Shown here one piece after another: positions 23,202 through 34,335 of a stretch of 64,000 nt of DNA (positions within the stretch are counted from its first letter, which is position 1; every line of letters starts with the position of its first letter). The translations under genes and the position numbers were made by a program. This stretch comes from Earliella scabrosa (lineage: Eukaryota; Basidiomycota; Agaricomycetes; Polyporales; Polyporaceae). The stretch covers positions 620,001-684,000 of the forward strand of contig JABYQQ010000017.1 in NCBI GenBank assembly GCA_022605405.1, read 5' to 3'. The notes under the pieces were generated by a model. That model searched no databases. It was not told the DNA's origin and saw only the letters and a list, made by a program, of their open reading frames with translations.

Positions 23202-24661
23202 ATGGCTCGCAAGGCGACGCAGAAGGTGGCCGTATCCCGTGCCAAGTTAACCAACAAGCAGAAGGACGACCGGCGTAAGAAAGCCGAGAACCTCACGCAG
23301 GAGCTGGCCACTGCACACAAGGGATACCAGGCGCAGGCCCGGGAGATCGCGAAGAAGTACGGGAGGTGCGTATTAACTTATAACCGTCCCAATCCTTCCT
23401 AGCCAACGTCGGAACATATGTAGGACGTTCAACTGGACGAAGTCCCAGCTCTACCTGGGCGGGAAGTTCACCCGTCAGCGCCGCTCTGCCAGCGCATGGA
23501 ATGCCTTCGTCCGCAAGCGCTTGCAGGACGCGAACAAAGGTATGTAGCTTACAGTACTATATAGCCACCATTACCTGATGATGAGTCCCCAGATCGTGCC
23601 GCCGGTTCGAAGTGGAAGCTCAAGGACTTCGTGAACTCAAACGTCGACAAGCTCAAGGCCGACTATGCCCGCCTCTCAGTCCTCGATAAGAAACATCTTC
23701 GCGAGGGACTTGCCACGGCGCGCGAGGCCCAAGCCACAGCCACGCGTACAAACCCCAAGGCGTTGGGTAAGTACGTTGATGCGACGTTTACCGAGATGGA
23801 CAAGGACGTAAGTGATGTCGTGTTGAACGCTCCCGTCGCTTGCTCGCTGACCTCCCCGTACTAGTGGACTGCCATCACCCATCGCACGGGTCTTCAAGCA
23901 ATGTATTTCGCCGTGCGCTCGGGTATCGACCAAATCCATGAGCCGAAGGTCTTCCTCACTGCGGGCGCCGACAGCTTCATTCGGGAGGTTCTCGGTCAGG
24001 AGCCCAGGGCGCTGGCATTGCGATTCGAGGCGTGGGCAGTGAGCAAGCTCACCGACCAAGGTACGTACATCATCTCTGACACCTTCTATGCATCGTTGAC
24101 AGGTAGCGTGGGTATAGTCCTCGTCAAGGGTGCCCCCAAGCTCCGTCAGGCTATCAGCTTATGCCGTAGCCTCATTCAAGAGGGATTGGGTACGTTACTG
24201 GTCCAACTCATCGTTCTCATGTCTCACTACGTCGTGACGACCATGGACTAACTCCCTCTTCTTTCACAGACCGGATCCTTGCTCCGCCCGGGCAGACGAA
24301 GCCGAAGAAGCCTGTCAAGATGAACTATGACAACTACGAGGCCAAAATCGTCGAGGCACTCCACGTCGCCCTCAAGGGATATCCGTGCTTGTTGGTGGCG
24401 AATCCCGGCACGATCGGTCGGGACAATGTCTATAAGCTACTGGATGCTCTGCAAGGTTCGTTGCCGACGTGCTATTGGGTGCGGCTCTCTGCCGAGGAGG
24501 TCGAGGCGCGCAAGAAGCTCAACGCCGAGCGTGTGAAGAACGGCGAGGCCGTCTACAAAGCTCGGAAGCAGAGCAACAAGCGGAAGCGCACCCAGCCGAA
24601 GAGCGTGGAGGTCATCGCATCTAGCGATGAGAGCAGCTCCAGCTCCGACGACGACAACTAG
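23202..24661 (+). CDS. HMG-box-like protein of the second KDZ element
   Basis: Six exons (23202-23365, 23424-23539, 23593-23807, 23865-24060, 24103-24189, 24270-24661) join in phase to 389 residues. The N-terminus is Lys/Arg/Gln-rich. Residues about 60-135 have an HMG-like pattern (SAWNAFVRKRLQ, then WKLKDFVNS and YARLSVLDKKHLREGL). A conserved-looking central block follows (LQAMYFAVRSGIDQIHEPKV), then MNYDNYEAKIVEALHVALKG. The tail is basic then acidic (KRKRTQPKSVEV and SSDESSSSSDDD). The pattern recalls a large agaricomycete protein family that I associate from memory with KDZ elements. A DNA-binding or architectural role is inference. An internal GTAAGT at 23,768 could act as an alternative donor. 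Confidence 0.65.
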
Positions 24662-25360
24662 GGTACCATTGGTATATACGCTCCCCTCCCTGTCTCGAAT
24701 GTCCCTGTCTTGAATCTCTTTCATTGCGAGTCTCGTCGCTGCCGTACCACTCCAGACACTTGTATGCCGTCCCTATAATAATACATAACATCTGCTTATT
24801 GAACCAAATTGTGTGAACGCCCGCCACTATGAGGAGCACATGCAGGACGTCTGTGGGCCCGTGTAGAGTGCATTGCTACATGCAACTGTATTATGGATGG
24901 TACAATAGTATTCTACAGGTAATTACGAGTCGAACGGTATAAGGCTCATGTCAATCGGGTGACGGGAAGGCGGGAAAGTCGCCGACACTGCGGGGAACAG
25001 CAGACGCGGGCGGCGGCGAAGGCGGGACGGCGCTGATGGGCGCGGTGATGGCGGGGAGCGCGATGATGGCGGGGAAAGCGCTGAGGGCGGGGGGCGGACC
25101 ATCGGCTAGAGGACTGCCAACGGCGAGGAATGCCGAGATCTTGGCGGGCATGCCGGGCGCGTGATCTCGGATTATCTCTTACCTAAGGAGAGTGCAAGAC
25201 GGGGAGAGAAGTCGACTGCTGAGAGCTGGGTCAACCGCTGGGTCAATAGGAACAGCGGGATGCTAGCTAGTAGGTAGGCAGGGAGGAACAGATGTATTAG
25301 CTAATGATACGGGGGAGTGGTGACGCCCAGGTGGTCTTGAGGTGAGATCGACCGAGGTAT
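24662..25360. other. 3' region of the second KDZ element with a GC-rich simple repeat
   Basis: At 24,955-25,160 the + strand carries loosely repeated GGCGGGGA- and GATGGCGG-type units. No gene is visible. The strong purine bias and position just inside the right inverted repeat suggest a subterminal region. Confidence 0.5.
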
Positions 25361-25416
25361 GGTGCGTTGTCCGGCGGAATCCGCCGGAATCCGGCGGATG
25401 ATGGCTTGGCTGATGG
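25361..25416 (-). repeat. Right inverted terminal repeat of the second KDZ element
   Basis: This is the reverse complement of the copy beginning at 12,905, with 47 identical bases from GGCTGATGG inward. It consists of alternating GCCGGAATCCGGCGG units that are themselves palindromic and could form hairpins. Confidence 0.6.
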
Positions 25417-25699
25417 GTGCACAGAATAGGTAAGACTCCGCTCGCTAGAGGATGCGAGCTACTGACCTCTACTTATGTCCTCTTATAATGTATCCTGTCG
25501 TTGTGTCCAATCACCAAAGGGCCCTGGACACAGCGAAACACGAGCAACGGTAAGCCCGAATCAATACAGGAAACAAGATTGTCAATACATTCCTCTGTTC
25601 TCGCTTGCTGGATCTCCCTCCCTGTATGGTCATCCCCATCCGCCAGACTTGGTTGCTCCATTTATATATGTTTGTCGTCGTATTTGAGACCCAACACCA

Positions 25700-27130
25700 C
25701 GCACCGGAAGCATTCCGGTGCGTGGTTGGTATCAGCCAATAAACGTCATATTAACAGCATGTCGTATGAACCAAATGTCCCGCAATCTCGATTACATTTC
25801 AGCACCTCGTCTGCATTTCGCCAGAGCCCCGACACCCCGAAACCCCGACAATCTCGAAACCCCTCCCCAGACCACAGTGCTATATTGGTGTCTACTGCGC
25901 GCAGTCAGTCACTCTTCTCCTCTCCCGTTGTACCCCCTGTGTGGCTGTGGAGACAGACATGTTGTTCACAGGTTTCGTGTGACCTCGGCACTACAGCCTG
26001 TCGGGCGACAACACAATCTTTGGGGGCCCGATACACCGACATCTTGTCGGACGCTCACCTGACGTTTCGTTCACACCCGAGGTTTTGGTCGGACCGGGGC
26101 GGTGTCGGGCGAGACAACACGCCCGACACACCGACATCTTGTCGGACGCCCACCTGACGTTTCGTCTGACCGAGAGCGTGTCGGACGAGACGAGACGGTG
26201 ATGATGTCCGGAAGACCGACAGCTTGTCGGCCACCCAAAGGATGTTTCGCGGACACTTGACGTTTTGCTCGAACCGAGATGGTGTCGGGCGAGACGACAT
26301 GCTTGGAGGTACTTATCCGGAAGACCGACACCTTGTCGACATTTCGCTCGAACCGAGATGGTGTCGGTCGACACGACGAGCTGTCTGGTACCGAGAGGGT
26401 CATGCGCAGGACGCCCGACACACCGACACCTTGTCGGACGCCCACCCGACGTTCCGCGAACACTGAGAGGGTCTCGGGCGGGACGACATGCTTCCGGTGT
26501 CCGAAACACGGACACCTTGTCGGAAACACGGACACCTTGTCGGACGCCGACACCACGTCTCGCTCGCACCGGGCCGTCCTAGCGACCGAGAACGTGTCGA
26601 GCGACACGATCTCTTCAGGGCGCACGACACCCCGAAAGGTCGTCGGACGGCCACCCGATGTTTCGCTCGTACCGAGAGGGTGTCGGGGAGACGACATGCC
26701 TACACGAGTCCGAAACACCGACGTTTTGTCGGACAGCGAGAACATGTCGAGCGACACGATCTCCTCCGGGCGCACGACACACCGAAAACTTGTCGGACGC
26801 CCACCCGACGTTTCGCGAACACTGAGAGGGTGTCGGGCGGGACGACATGCCTCCGGTGTCCGAAACACCGATACCTCGTCGGACGCCGACACCACGTGTC
26901 GCTCGAACCGGACCTTTCGTCCAACAGAGAACGTGTCGAGCGACACCATATGCTCAGGGCGCCCGACACACCGACACCTTGTCGGACGCGCACCCGACGT
27001 TTCGCGAAGACCGGAGATGGTCTCGGTCGACACGACGAGCTGTCTGGTACCGAGAGGGTGTCGGCCGACACGACAAGCTGGCTGGAACCGAGAGGGTGTC
27101 GGCCACAACGACAAGCTTATGGAGCCCGGG
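25700..27130. repeat. GTGTCGG/CCGACAC repeat island
   Basis: Degenerate units of roughly 45 and 80-90 bases recur, built on ACCGACACCTTGTCGG, CGCCCACCCGACGTTTCGC and ACCGAGAGGGTGTCGG. Good examples lie at about 26,090, 26,416, 26,785 and 26,970. The short motif GTGTCGG appears in both orientations, so the island is rich in small dyads. Long open frames on both strands (up to about 350 codons) run through it only because stop codons are rare in the unit. They change frame from unit to unit and are rejected as genes. It is bordered by the same CCGCCGGAATCC-type motif at 25.4 and 27.6 kb. Confidence 0.75.
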
Positions 27131-27593
27131 ACCCCGACATGTTGTTGGTGACCGCACGCCGGCAGATCGGCATACAGCTGTATGAGCGGGGCAATGGCGT
27201 GTGGATAGAACTAGTGAGAAATGGGGTCAATTGAAGCAGAATGTACACTTCGCGATAAGTATTAAGAATACTGCAAATAAGAATCCTGTGTGGGCCGAAA
27301 TGAGGGGTTTCGGACTGTGTCTGATGGGTTTCGTATGGGACGACAATGGTACTCAGATATGTCAACACTGTGCTTATGGTGACATAGAGCGATGTTTCCT
27401 TACCGAGCTTGTGGATTTGGGGGTAATGCACATTTGGCTTGCAGGATGTAGCTCAGGTGTCGGTTTCGGACCTGCCTGTGGAGGTCGGACATCTAGCGAA
27501 ACGAGATGGCGGGCAGCGAGGATGGGTGGCTGAAGGGCGTTCATGACGGGGCTTGGCAGGCAGTAAGTAAGCGCCGACCAAGGATGATGCCAA

Positions 27594-27640
27594 GCTGTCC
27601 GCCATCATCCGCCGGACAGGTCACCATACGTCCGTTATTC
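27594..27640 (+). repeat. Short copy of the terminal motif
   Basis: GCCATCATCCGCCGGACAGG followed by TCACCATAC matches part of the 12.9-kb end in the same orientation, but with the alternating middle units missing. It may be a solo or degraded element end. Confidence 0.45.
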
Positions 27641-28423
27641 TGCTTGAGGTGACACTGAGTCTGACACGTCGGCGGTGGTCTTCTCTTCCAATCTCACTTA
27701 CTAGTATACTCATATTGCCAGGCTGATATCTCTCGTCTGCTGGTTGGGCCTATCACTCTACACACGCTCTAAGCACACCTCGATCATGCGGATGTATTTG
27801 ACAGAGCCTTCCGGCTACAGTTCGATTGGTCAACGACGGAGACTATAGCTCGATGAGGCTCGTCTCAAGATGTTCGGTTTCGTCGAGAGCACGCTGGTCG
27901 GCTTTGCGACGTTTATGGTGTGCAAACTCCTTCCGTCGACTCAACTGCTCCCCCTAGTACTCTGGGCGATACTTCGGGAGCCGAAAAGGATGGAGTTCCG
28001 ATTTGTCGTCGACCATCATATGGCGGAATGACCTCTCAGAGGTATATCTTGGGGAGAAAATGAGGAACAGATTCTTCAAGCAAGTTCAAGTTGCAGTCTA
28101 TCAAGTTGTCTGACGATTACGTGGCTGTGCGTTACAAGGGAGAATGAGTAGGGTTTGCCCACTGACCTGCATTGTCTGGAATGAGCGTCAGCATGCTTCC
28201 CACACCGTGAAAATCAGACCATTGCAGCCGTCGAAGAAGAAACAACACCGCCAGCCTGTCAAACTGTCAAAGGCCGTAGAAGCGCGCGCATCCTGGGTGG
28301 GAACATCTAGCTCCTGACGCGCTTGCGTCCATATATATCGGACCCCTTGTTTGTTTTCGTGGCGGTGAGCCGACTCTCATCTCTTCTTGATCCTCATCCG
28401 ATACTGATTGTGAGCTCCCTGTG
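27641..28423. other. Intergenic region upstream of the RS-rich gene
   Basis: No gene, RNA or repeat was recognised. A TATATATC sequence at about 28,333 lies roughly 90 bases before the start codon and may belong to the core promoter. Confidence 0.4.
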
Positions 28424-31400
28424 ATGGGAAACAGCTATTCCATCGTCCGCGAAGAGCAAGAGGAGGAGGAATTCAAACGGCTCATCGAGGCCGTCGAGAT
28501 CGCGCAGCAACGTTCGGCCCGACAAGACGATGTTGAACTTGGGCTGCGCTCCGCGCAGCCGCTCCAAGGAGGGCCTCCTACGAGACCTGTAGCCACTCAT
28601 GGTATGTGTTTGAGCTTGATGACAGGATTGCTGTGGCACTCTAACATAGATGCCAACAAAGGCCCTCCCGCGGCGCACTCATGGTATACACCTGCGGAGA
28701 GGCCCCCTTCTCGCCCACACATTCCTGCCGCAACGTCCAACCGTCTCGATCGCAGCCCGTTTGTTTCTTCTACGCAATCAGAGGATCTCCCTGCTCGCAT
28801 AATACCTGCACCTGGTCCACCGCCAGTAGTTCCGTGTTTGCCATGCTGCACAATGCCTATGTCGGAGCCTCCTCAGGTCCCAGGTATTACACATGATATT
28901 TCGTGGGACATGCAGAGGACTGATACTAGATGTATAGCCGCCATTCATGTTGACGTATCGGGTCAATCGCCTCCTACGATGTCGGAACTCGGAAGGGAGC
29001 CTATCACAATCCATGTGGTTTTGGAGGAACGGACAGTTCCTGCGCGCGGGAGGAGTCGTTCGCCCCGTCCATTGCACTCGCAGGTTGGTGTGTCACAATG
29101 CGACGGCTCAGAAATGTGCTCATATCTCTCTTAGAATTCCTGGGTGTCAATTGACCCACCGCGACCACCGATGTACGCACCAGGAGACTTCGAGAGAAGT
29201 AGATCGAGATCCCGTTCTCGCTCCCAGTCTCTTCCTCAATCGCTGATTTCCCTACGTGCAGCAGTAAGCCTAGTTACGATGTGCCTTGTCGTCACTGGAA
29301 TGCTGACATGGCGCTCTTCATGCAGAGCCCGGCTCCTATAATCGTTCAGCCGCCCGCTTATGCTCCGCCCCCACCGCCACCAGCTGTCCAATACCCGACA
29401 CGGCAATCTTCAAGTGGTCGTACTACCCTACAGCGAGTCCGCATTCCGCTGGGGTCCCGGTCCCGTTCTCCGCCATCCGTTGCGCCGTCAACCGATAGAG
29501 TAAGTCTGCTTCAGCTCGAATGCGTACCAGCGATGACCTACAATATGTATCTCCGTACGCCGCATAGGAGTGTGTGCTGCTCGACGGCATAGCATGGTAC
29601 GATCAGCCTCCCAGGGCAACATCGGAACGCCCAGAAAGCAGGGAGGGGTCCTCTCGATCGTCCTCACCACATTCTGTTCGCCCTCAGCATTCATCTCGCC
29701 CCTCTCAGTCCCGCTTTGGCTCTCCCCGCACCGCGACGCCACCAGGAGATGGTGTAAGTCCTTTTTGCCTGCCATATTTTCTCGAGCTTCGACTCATTCG
29801 TTTGTGCACCATCTAGGTTCCCACTCTTCCCAACCTACCAGGCAGCGTTCCGCCGTCGCCACGAGCGCCATCGGTAACGTCGTTCGTCATGCCGGCCCAG
29901 CGGTCACTTACACCGCCTTCACGACGGTCTTCTCGATCCTCGCGCCGCCCTGTGTATGGTGGCCAGTTCGATGACCAGATGTCCCCGAGTAGGCTCGTGC
30001 ACGATCGACCAGGGTTCACGCACCGTTCTCGTTGTGACATGGTAGCACACAGAAGCCAGCCCGTCTCGCGCTCGCGCTCTCCCATAGTGGATTCGCTCGC
30101 AAGACGTCGGCGTTCGCGCTCACCGTCGGCATCACTGGACCGAGAGTCGGATCGTTCCAGACGACCGCGCTACGATGTTTCATATCCACCACAGGATTTT
30201 GACCAACACATGGGCGTATCGCGTCGTCCGATAAGATATAGCTCCCGATCCCCATCGTCGCAGTGCTGCCGTCCGCCCGATCCTCGATACCCATCGCGTC
30301 GCGTCCCATCAGGGAGCCGCTGGAGTTCTCGCTCGCCAGTCCATTCGTCGCAAATTTGTCGCTGTGAGTAGAGCCCGCGTTGTATACCATCATGCTATGC
30401 ACCTCATAGGTGCATTCTAATACCTGCCATCAGTGTCGCCGCGGCGGAGCCGCTCGCCTTCACGCACCAGCCGTTCACCGGGACCTCGCCCGATTCCAGT
30501 ACCTCCTCCGACAGCTACGTCCGCCGTTCGTGACCGCACACGGGAACGCAGTCCTAGCTGGAGCATCACAAGACGACCACATTACCCACTAATCACAACG
30601 CCGCCCCCTGCGACGATCATCATCCCACCTTTCGTCGACCGACCAGGCGCAACTCCTCCGCCCCCAGGATTTGGGCGTCCTCATGGACGGCTGATGTCAC
30701 GGTCACCGTCACGCTCACGGTCACCTCGCCGCTGGTCGCGCGCACGGTCTGTCGACAGACGGCGGTTCGAGCAGCTCCTGGAACTGCACGAGCGTTCGCT
30801 CGCGACGTGGGAGCGCCAGTCGCGGCTGTGGTACGACCAGAACACGCAGCTCGCGACGGCGCTGCAGGGTCTCGAGCGGCAGCTGGTGCAGTTCCGGCTT
30901 GGGGGCGTGGGTGGGATGAACTCGCTCGACTCGCTCTCCGTTGTGGTAAAGGATAAGGATAAGGATTGGGATGAGAAGGCTGAGGTGCAGGTGCAGACCT
31001 TCGCGTATCGGGAGCAGCAGCAGCAGCGGGGCGTGAAGCCGTACCCCCATCGGCCGTATGCGGTGGGATTGCGCGCGGTGAGGAAGTGCTCGGACGACTG
31101 GAGTCCGCCGTGGGAGGTGTTCCCACTGAAGGCGTTCAGAGGCTCAAGCTATACGTTCTTGAAGATCCACGCCGGGTGGGACGATGCGGAACTGCTGAGG
31201 GAGCTCGGTCGGTCGTATGATAAGCTGCGGACGGTCTGGAGGAAGTGGTTCTCGCTGAGGAGCGTGAGGTGAGCCTCGGGTGTGTCTGAATCGAAGTCGC
31301 TCGCTCACCGATCGGAAACAGGTCTATCACTATGGTCTATGTGGGTGTCCCTTTCGGATGTGGTCTAGTTGCAGAATACTGACGACGTGGCCAGGCTGAT

Positions 31401-31802
31401 CACACTTGCGTCTACCCGCGACGAGTAGGCCCCGCCGGAGTCAGCCCCTCGAAGAACATGCGCCTGCGATACTTCCTCCGCCACCCGGAGCAGATGAAGG
31501 GGCGGTACGAGTTCATGCAAGTACTCACCGCTCGTACCGACCTCGGGATAGAGTTCGTCGAAGGCTGGCAGTTGACTCGAATTGCGGTTGCGATCCTCCT
31601 GCCCGTCATCGCCTCGGTCGCGCTCGCGGTCACCTATTCCGTCGTCGTCGGGGAAGTCTCTGATGCGTTCACTATCGCATGTACGTTCGCGCTCGTTGAT
31701 AATTGGTCTGGGATGAGCTGATGAACTTCTGTAGCGTACATGACCTCTGCGTACTCGGCCTGCCTTGTCCTTCTCGGGCTGCTCAACTTTGTGGAGTTCT
31801 AG
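28424..31802 (+). CDS. RS-rich protein with N-terminal MGNSYS and a C-terminal membrane anchor
   Basis: The start MGNSYSIVREEQEEEEFKRL is followed by an intron at 28,602-28,649 and then many small exons rich in SRSRSRS, RSPS and PPP blocks. A large exon at about 30,433-31,268 contains a helical segment (FEQLLELHERSLATWERQSR) and a likely globular part (SYTFLKIHAGWDDAELLREL). The last exons give ITMVYADHTCVYPRRVGPAG, WQLTRIAVAILLPVIASVAL and a second hydrophobic segment ending in LLGLLNFVEF, so two membrane helices near the C-terminus. It belongs to an abundant unnamed agaricomycete family with this C-terminal plan. MGxxxS fits the N-myristoylation consensus. Exon borders between 28,884 and 30,432 are uncertain. 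Function is unknown. Confidence 0.7.
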
Positions 31803-32194
31803 TGTCTGTATAGTGCTGCAACACTCGTCTTGTTAGAGTCTGGGATCTGTGAAATTAGCCATACTGTAACGATACTGCAGTTGGTACGGCTAACCTGCGC
31901 ATATTGGTTCCCGACCGATGGACATGCTGAGGTGGAATGCAATCGCGGTTGATCGAGGATCGAACGCGCGTCTTGCCACACCCACGGATGGATCGGCCCG
32001 AGACCACTTATCAATCATCGGCGCCTCACATTCCCACGCGACATTCACGAGGCTTGGTTCGTCCCCAAGAGTCCTCAATTGTCCTTACTCTTAATCCCCT
32101 TCCTCGCTCTTGACCGTCCACTCCACCTTACCCCGTGCTACAGCGATTTTTCGAGCATATAGCTTGGACGCGATCTTCCGTGCAAGTCATTACT
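31803..32194. other. Spacer upstream of the SRA gene
   Basis: Promoter region of the SRA/YDG gene. No other feature was seen. Confidence 0.4.
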
Positions 32195-33210
32195 ATGGGC
32201 TTTTCAACGAAGCCCGCTTATAAGCGCACGACCCCATCGTGAGTACATCGCGACTTGTCTGAAACTATTCAAGCCATTGAACTCTATCGATATCTCCCAT
32301 GTGTCTCTCCGCACGCGTCGCGTTCAAACGCCAGAGATGTCTTCGGCCATATCCCAGGCGTCCCAGTCGGGTCCACGTTCGAGAACAGGTATGGACTGCG
32401 CTCGTATGCACTTGGATCGTCGGTTGATCTCCTCCCAGGTTGTTCCTCCACCACGCATCTGTACACACAGGCATCGTCGCTGGCATAGCCGGCAGGAGGG
32501 ATGAAGGCTGCTTTAGCTTGGTCTTGAACGGGGGTTACGAGGATGACAAGGATCATGGCGACCATTTGTGAGTACAGTCTTTCGTCTGTCTCCCCCCTGC
32601 GCCAACATCTCCGGTTCTGCTAGCATATACACGGGTTGCGGAGGTCGTGACAAAGCCGATGGCGAGAAGGTACGTTTCCCTCGTGATTGCCTGTCATTCC
32701 GTCCTTATGCGCGTCTGTAGCCTCGTGATGGCCCTCAAACACGCGATCAGTCCATGAGCCATCCCCGCAATGCTTCCCTTTGGGTACGTTAGCTGATTCT
32801 AGTCACGGCACTCGTTCTTACATATCTTATTCCACGTGTGCAGCGTTCTGCCGAACACAAGAAGCCCGTGCGTGTGATTCGAGGGTACAAGGCTGATCCC
32901 AAGTTCGCTCCCGCCGCGGGTTATCGGTATGATGGTCTATACGTGGTTGAACGGGTACGTGTATTGAGTAACTTGATCTACCGATCACCAACATAACATT
33001 GCTTCCAGGCATGGATGGACGAAGGCAAGAGTGGTTTCAAAGTATGCAAGTACGCTCTGCGGGTAGGTCTTCCTCGCACTCCCTCCACTCGCCATCGTAC
33101 TGAAGATTGCTCTGATTGAACCTCAGCGTCTGCCCGACCAGCCCCCGATACCAGAGCATCTAGTCCCTTCGAGGCATGTCCCTCCATGGGACGCTCCGTC
33201 CCCTCAGTGA
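32195..33210 (+). CDS. SRA/YDG-domain protein, reader of modified cytosine
   Basis: Eight exons (32195-32238, 32335-32388, 32439-32567, 32624-32669, 32721-32783, 32844-32954, 33009-33062, 33127-33210) give 194 residues, nearly all of them an SRA domain. Diagnostic blocks are DVFGHIPGVPVGSTFENR, SLVLNGGYEDDKDHGDHF, FIYTGCGGRD, PVRVIRGYKADPKFAPAAGY, RYDGLYVVERAWMDEGKSGF and RRLPDQPPIP. SRA domains bind hemimethylated or otherwise modified cytosine and flip the base; in UHRF1-type proteins they guide maintenance methylation. No RING, PHD or SET domain is visible here. The last exon ends at TGA 33,208-33,210. A second donor four bases downstream would instead read into a Ser/Pro-rich frame ending at 33,803, so the C-terminus is uncertain. 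Confidence 0.85.
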
Positions 33211-33803
33211 ACGGGAGTACCGAGGTTCTGTCTCCGAGGAAGCGCAAGAGGACAACGTCCAACTCCGACAAATCTCACTCATCGAATCGTAACGCCGGTT
33301 CCTCGAAACCTTCCTCATCCGCGCCCCGCATACAGTCTCTCCCTGCATCTTCACCCGAACCCATTCCCCTCCCCACGAACGCCGCTCCCTCGAGGGCACT
33401 CCAACCAGTAGTCTCTCATGCTCAGCCTGCTGCCGCGCCCGCTATGGACGTGCTCGCTCTTCTTGCGGAGTGGAACGGTTCAGCGTCCAACTCGGCTACC
33501 ACCAAGCCCGCCGCACCCGCGGTACCATCCGCTCGTCCACACCCCGCCCCTCCTCGAAGTGGCCTCCCTTCGAGCAACCGCGCCGCCGCTCGCACTGCAG
33601 ACCCTCGACGCCGTCCGCCGGCGAAGCCAACTGCAGCACTCATCCGTCATCCGAAACCGTCCGATACGGCCGAACTCGAGCACCGCGTAAAGCGCATAAA
33701 GCTCGCTCCGTCTTCCTCATCGGATCCATCAAACATTGGTTCCCTGTCCTGCGACTCCGACCTCGGCGAGCTGGCTTATCCAGACAGCGAGGACGATTCT
33801 TAA
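33211..33803 (+). other. Possible alternative C-terminal coding extension of the SRA gene
   Basis: The frame continues to a stop at 33,801-33,803 and has protein-like character: RKRKRTTSN basic patches, long Ser/Pro/Ala stretches and an acidic end (LGELAYPDSEDDS). It joins the SRA exon only if the donor at 33,067 (GTCTTC) replaces the better donor at 33,063 (GTAGGT). It could be a true extension, a 3' UTR with a chance frame, or a sign of a frameshift. Confidence 0.45.
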
Positions 33804-34335
33804 GTCATCTCCTGCTTAGTGATTGGTTTATGTGTTATAGTCCCCGGTTTCTTGGACACTGGCTGTCTCTATGTAGTATATGTGCTCTCAGCTTGGGTTA
33901 TGGTGTACGATAAGTGAGTGATTGTCGTTTCCTGCATTGCGCCGTCCGCTGACGCTTTATTTAGGTATTAGGACATGTATCACTGTGTGGATTAACGCCT
34001 AAGGCGAACCTCGTCGTTGTCGAATGTCATGCTTTCGTTATGCTTTCGCTATCGTCATTGCGAGTTCGTTCCCAAGCTCTAGATGTGGCCCAGAACCACC
34101 ACCAGCTCTGCCAAGCCCGTCGTCTTTTGCGCCTCTCGGCAAGCTGGAGTGGTCGAAACCACCTTCCATGGTGGGCCACAGAGGTGTGGTCCGTAGGTGG
34201 TGTCGATGCGCGTGCGAAGTCAAAGCGTCCTCGTCCAGCAATATATGAAGGCGAGCAGGTGGCTTCGATCGTTCACTCACCAATCTCTCCTCAGCTCCTA
34301 CCGCATACAACAACAGCGCGAACACATCCTAAACC
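33804..34335. other. Intergenic region
   Basis: No gene or repeat was recognised. Confidence 0.4.

Larger units (their letters stand above)
12905..25416. mobile_element. Second KDZ element, about 12.5 kb, with inverted-repeat ends
   Basis: The left end begins CCATCAGCCAAGCCATCATC at 12,905. Its reverse complement ends at 25,416. The two copies are identical for 47 bases, then keep GCACCATAC and partial similarity further inward. Similarity falls off sharply outside, which suggests that this side is the terminus. The next 8 bases are GTGCCTGG on the left and GTGCACAG on the right; only GTGC is shared in order, so a target duplication is possible but weak. Between the ends lie a KDZ transposase, two co-oriented accessory genes and a nested hAT MITE. 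An alternative reading uses the same motifs as ends of the flanking repeat islands. Confidence 0.6.

Noticed and set aside
25991..27234. Long open frames of 190-350 codons on both strands
   Set aside because: They run through degenerate repeats, overlap on both strands, switch frame between units and have no start context or splice structure.
30620..31126. 168-codon - strand frame
   Set aside because: A shadow of the RS-rich exon; Ser/Arg codons often leave the complementary frames open.
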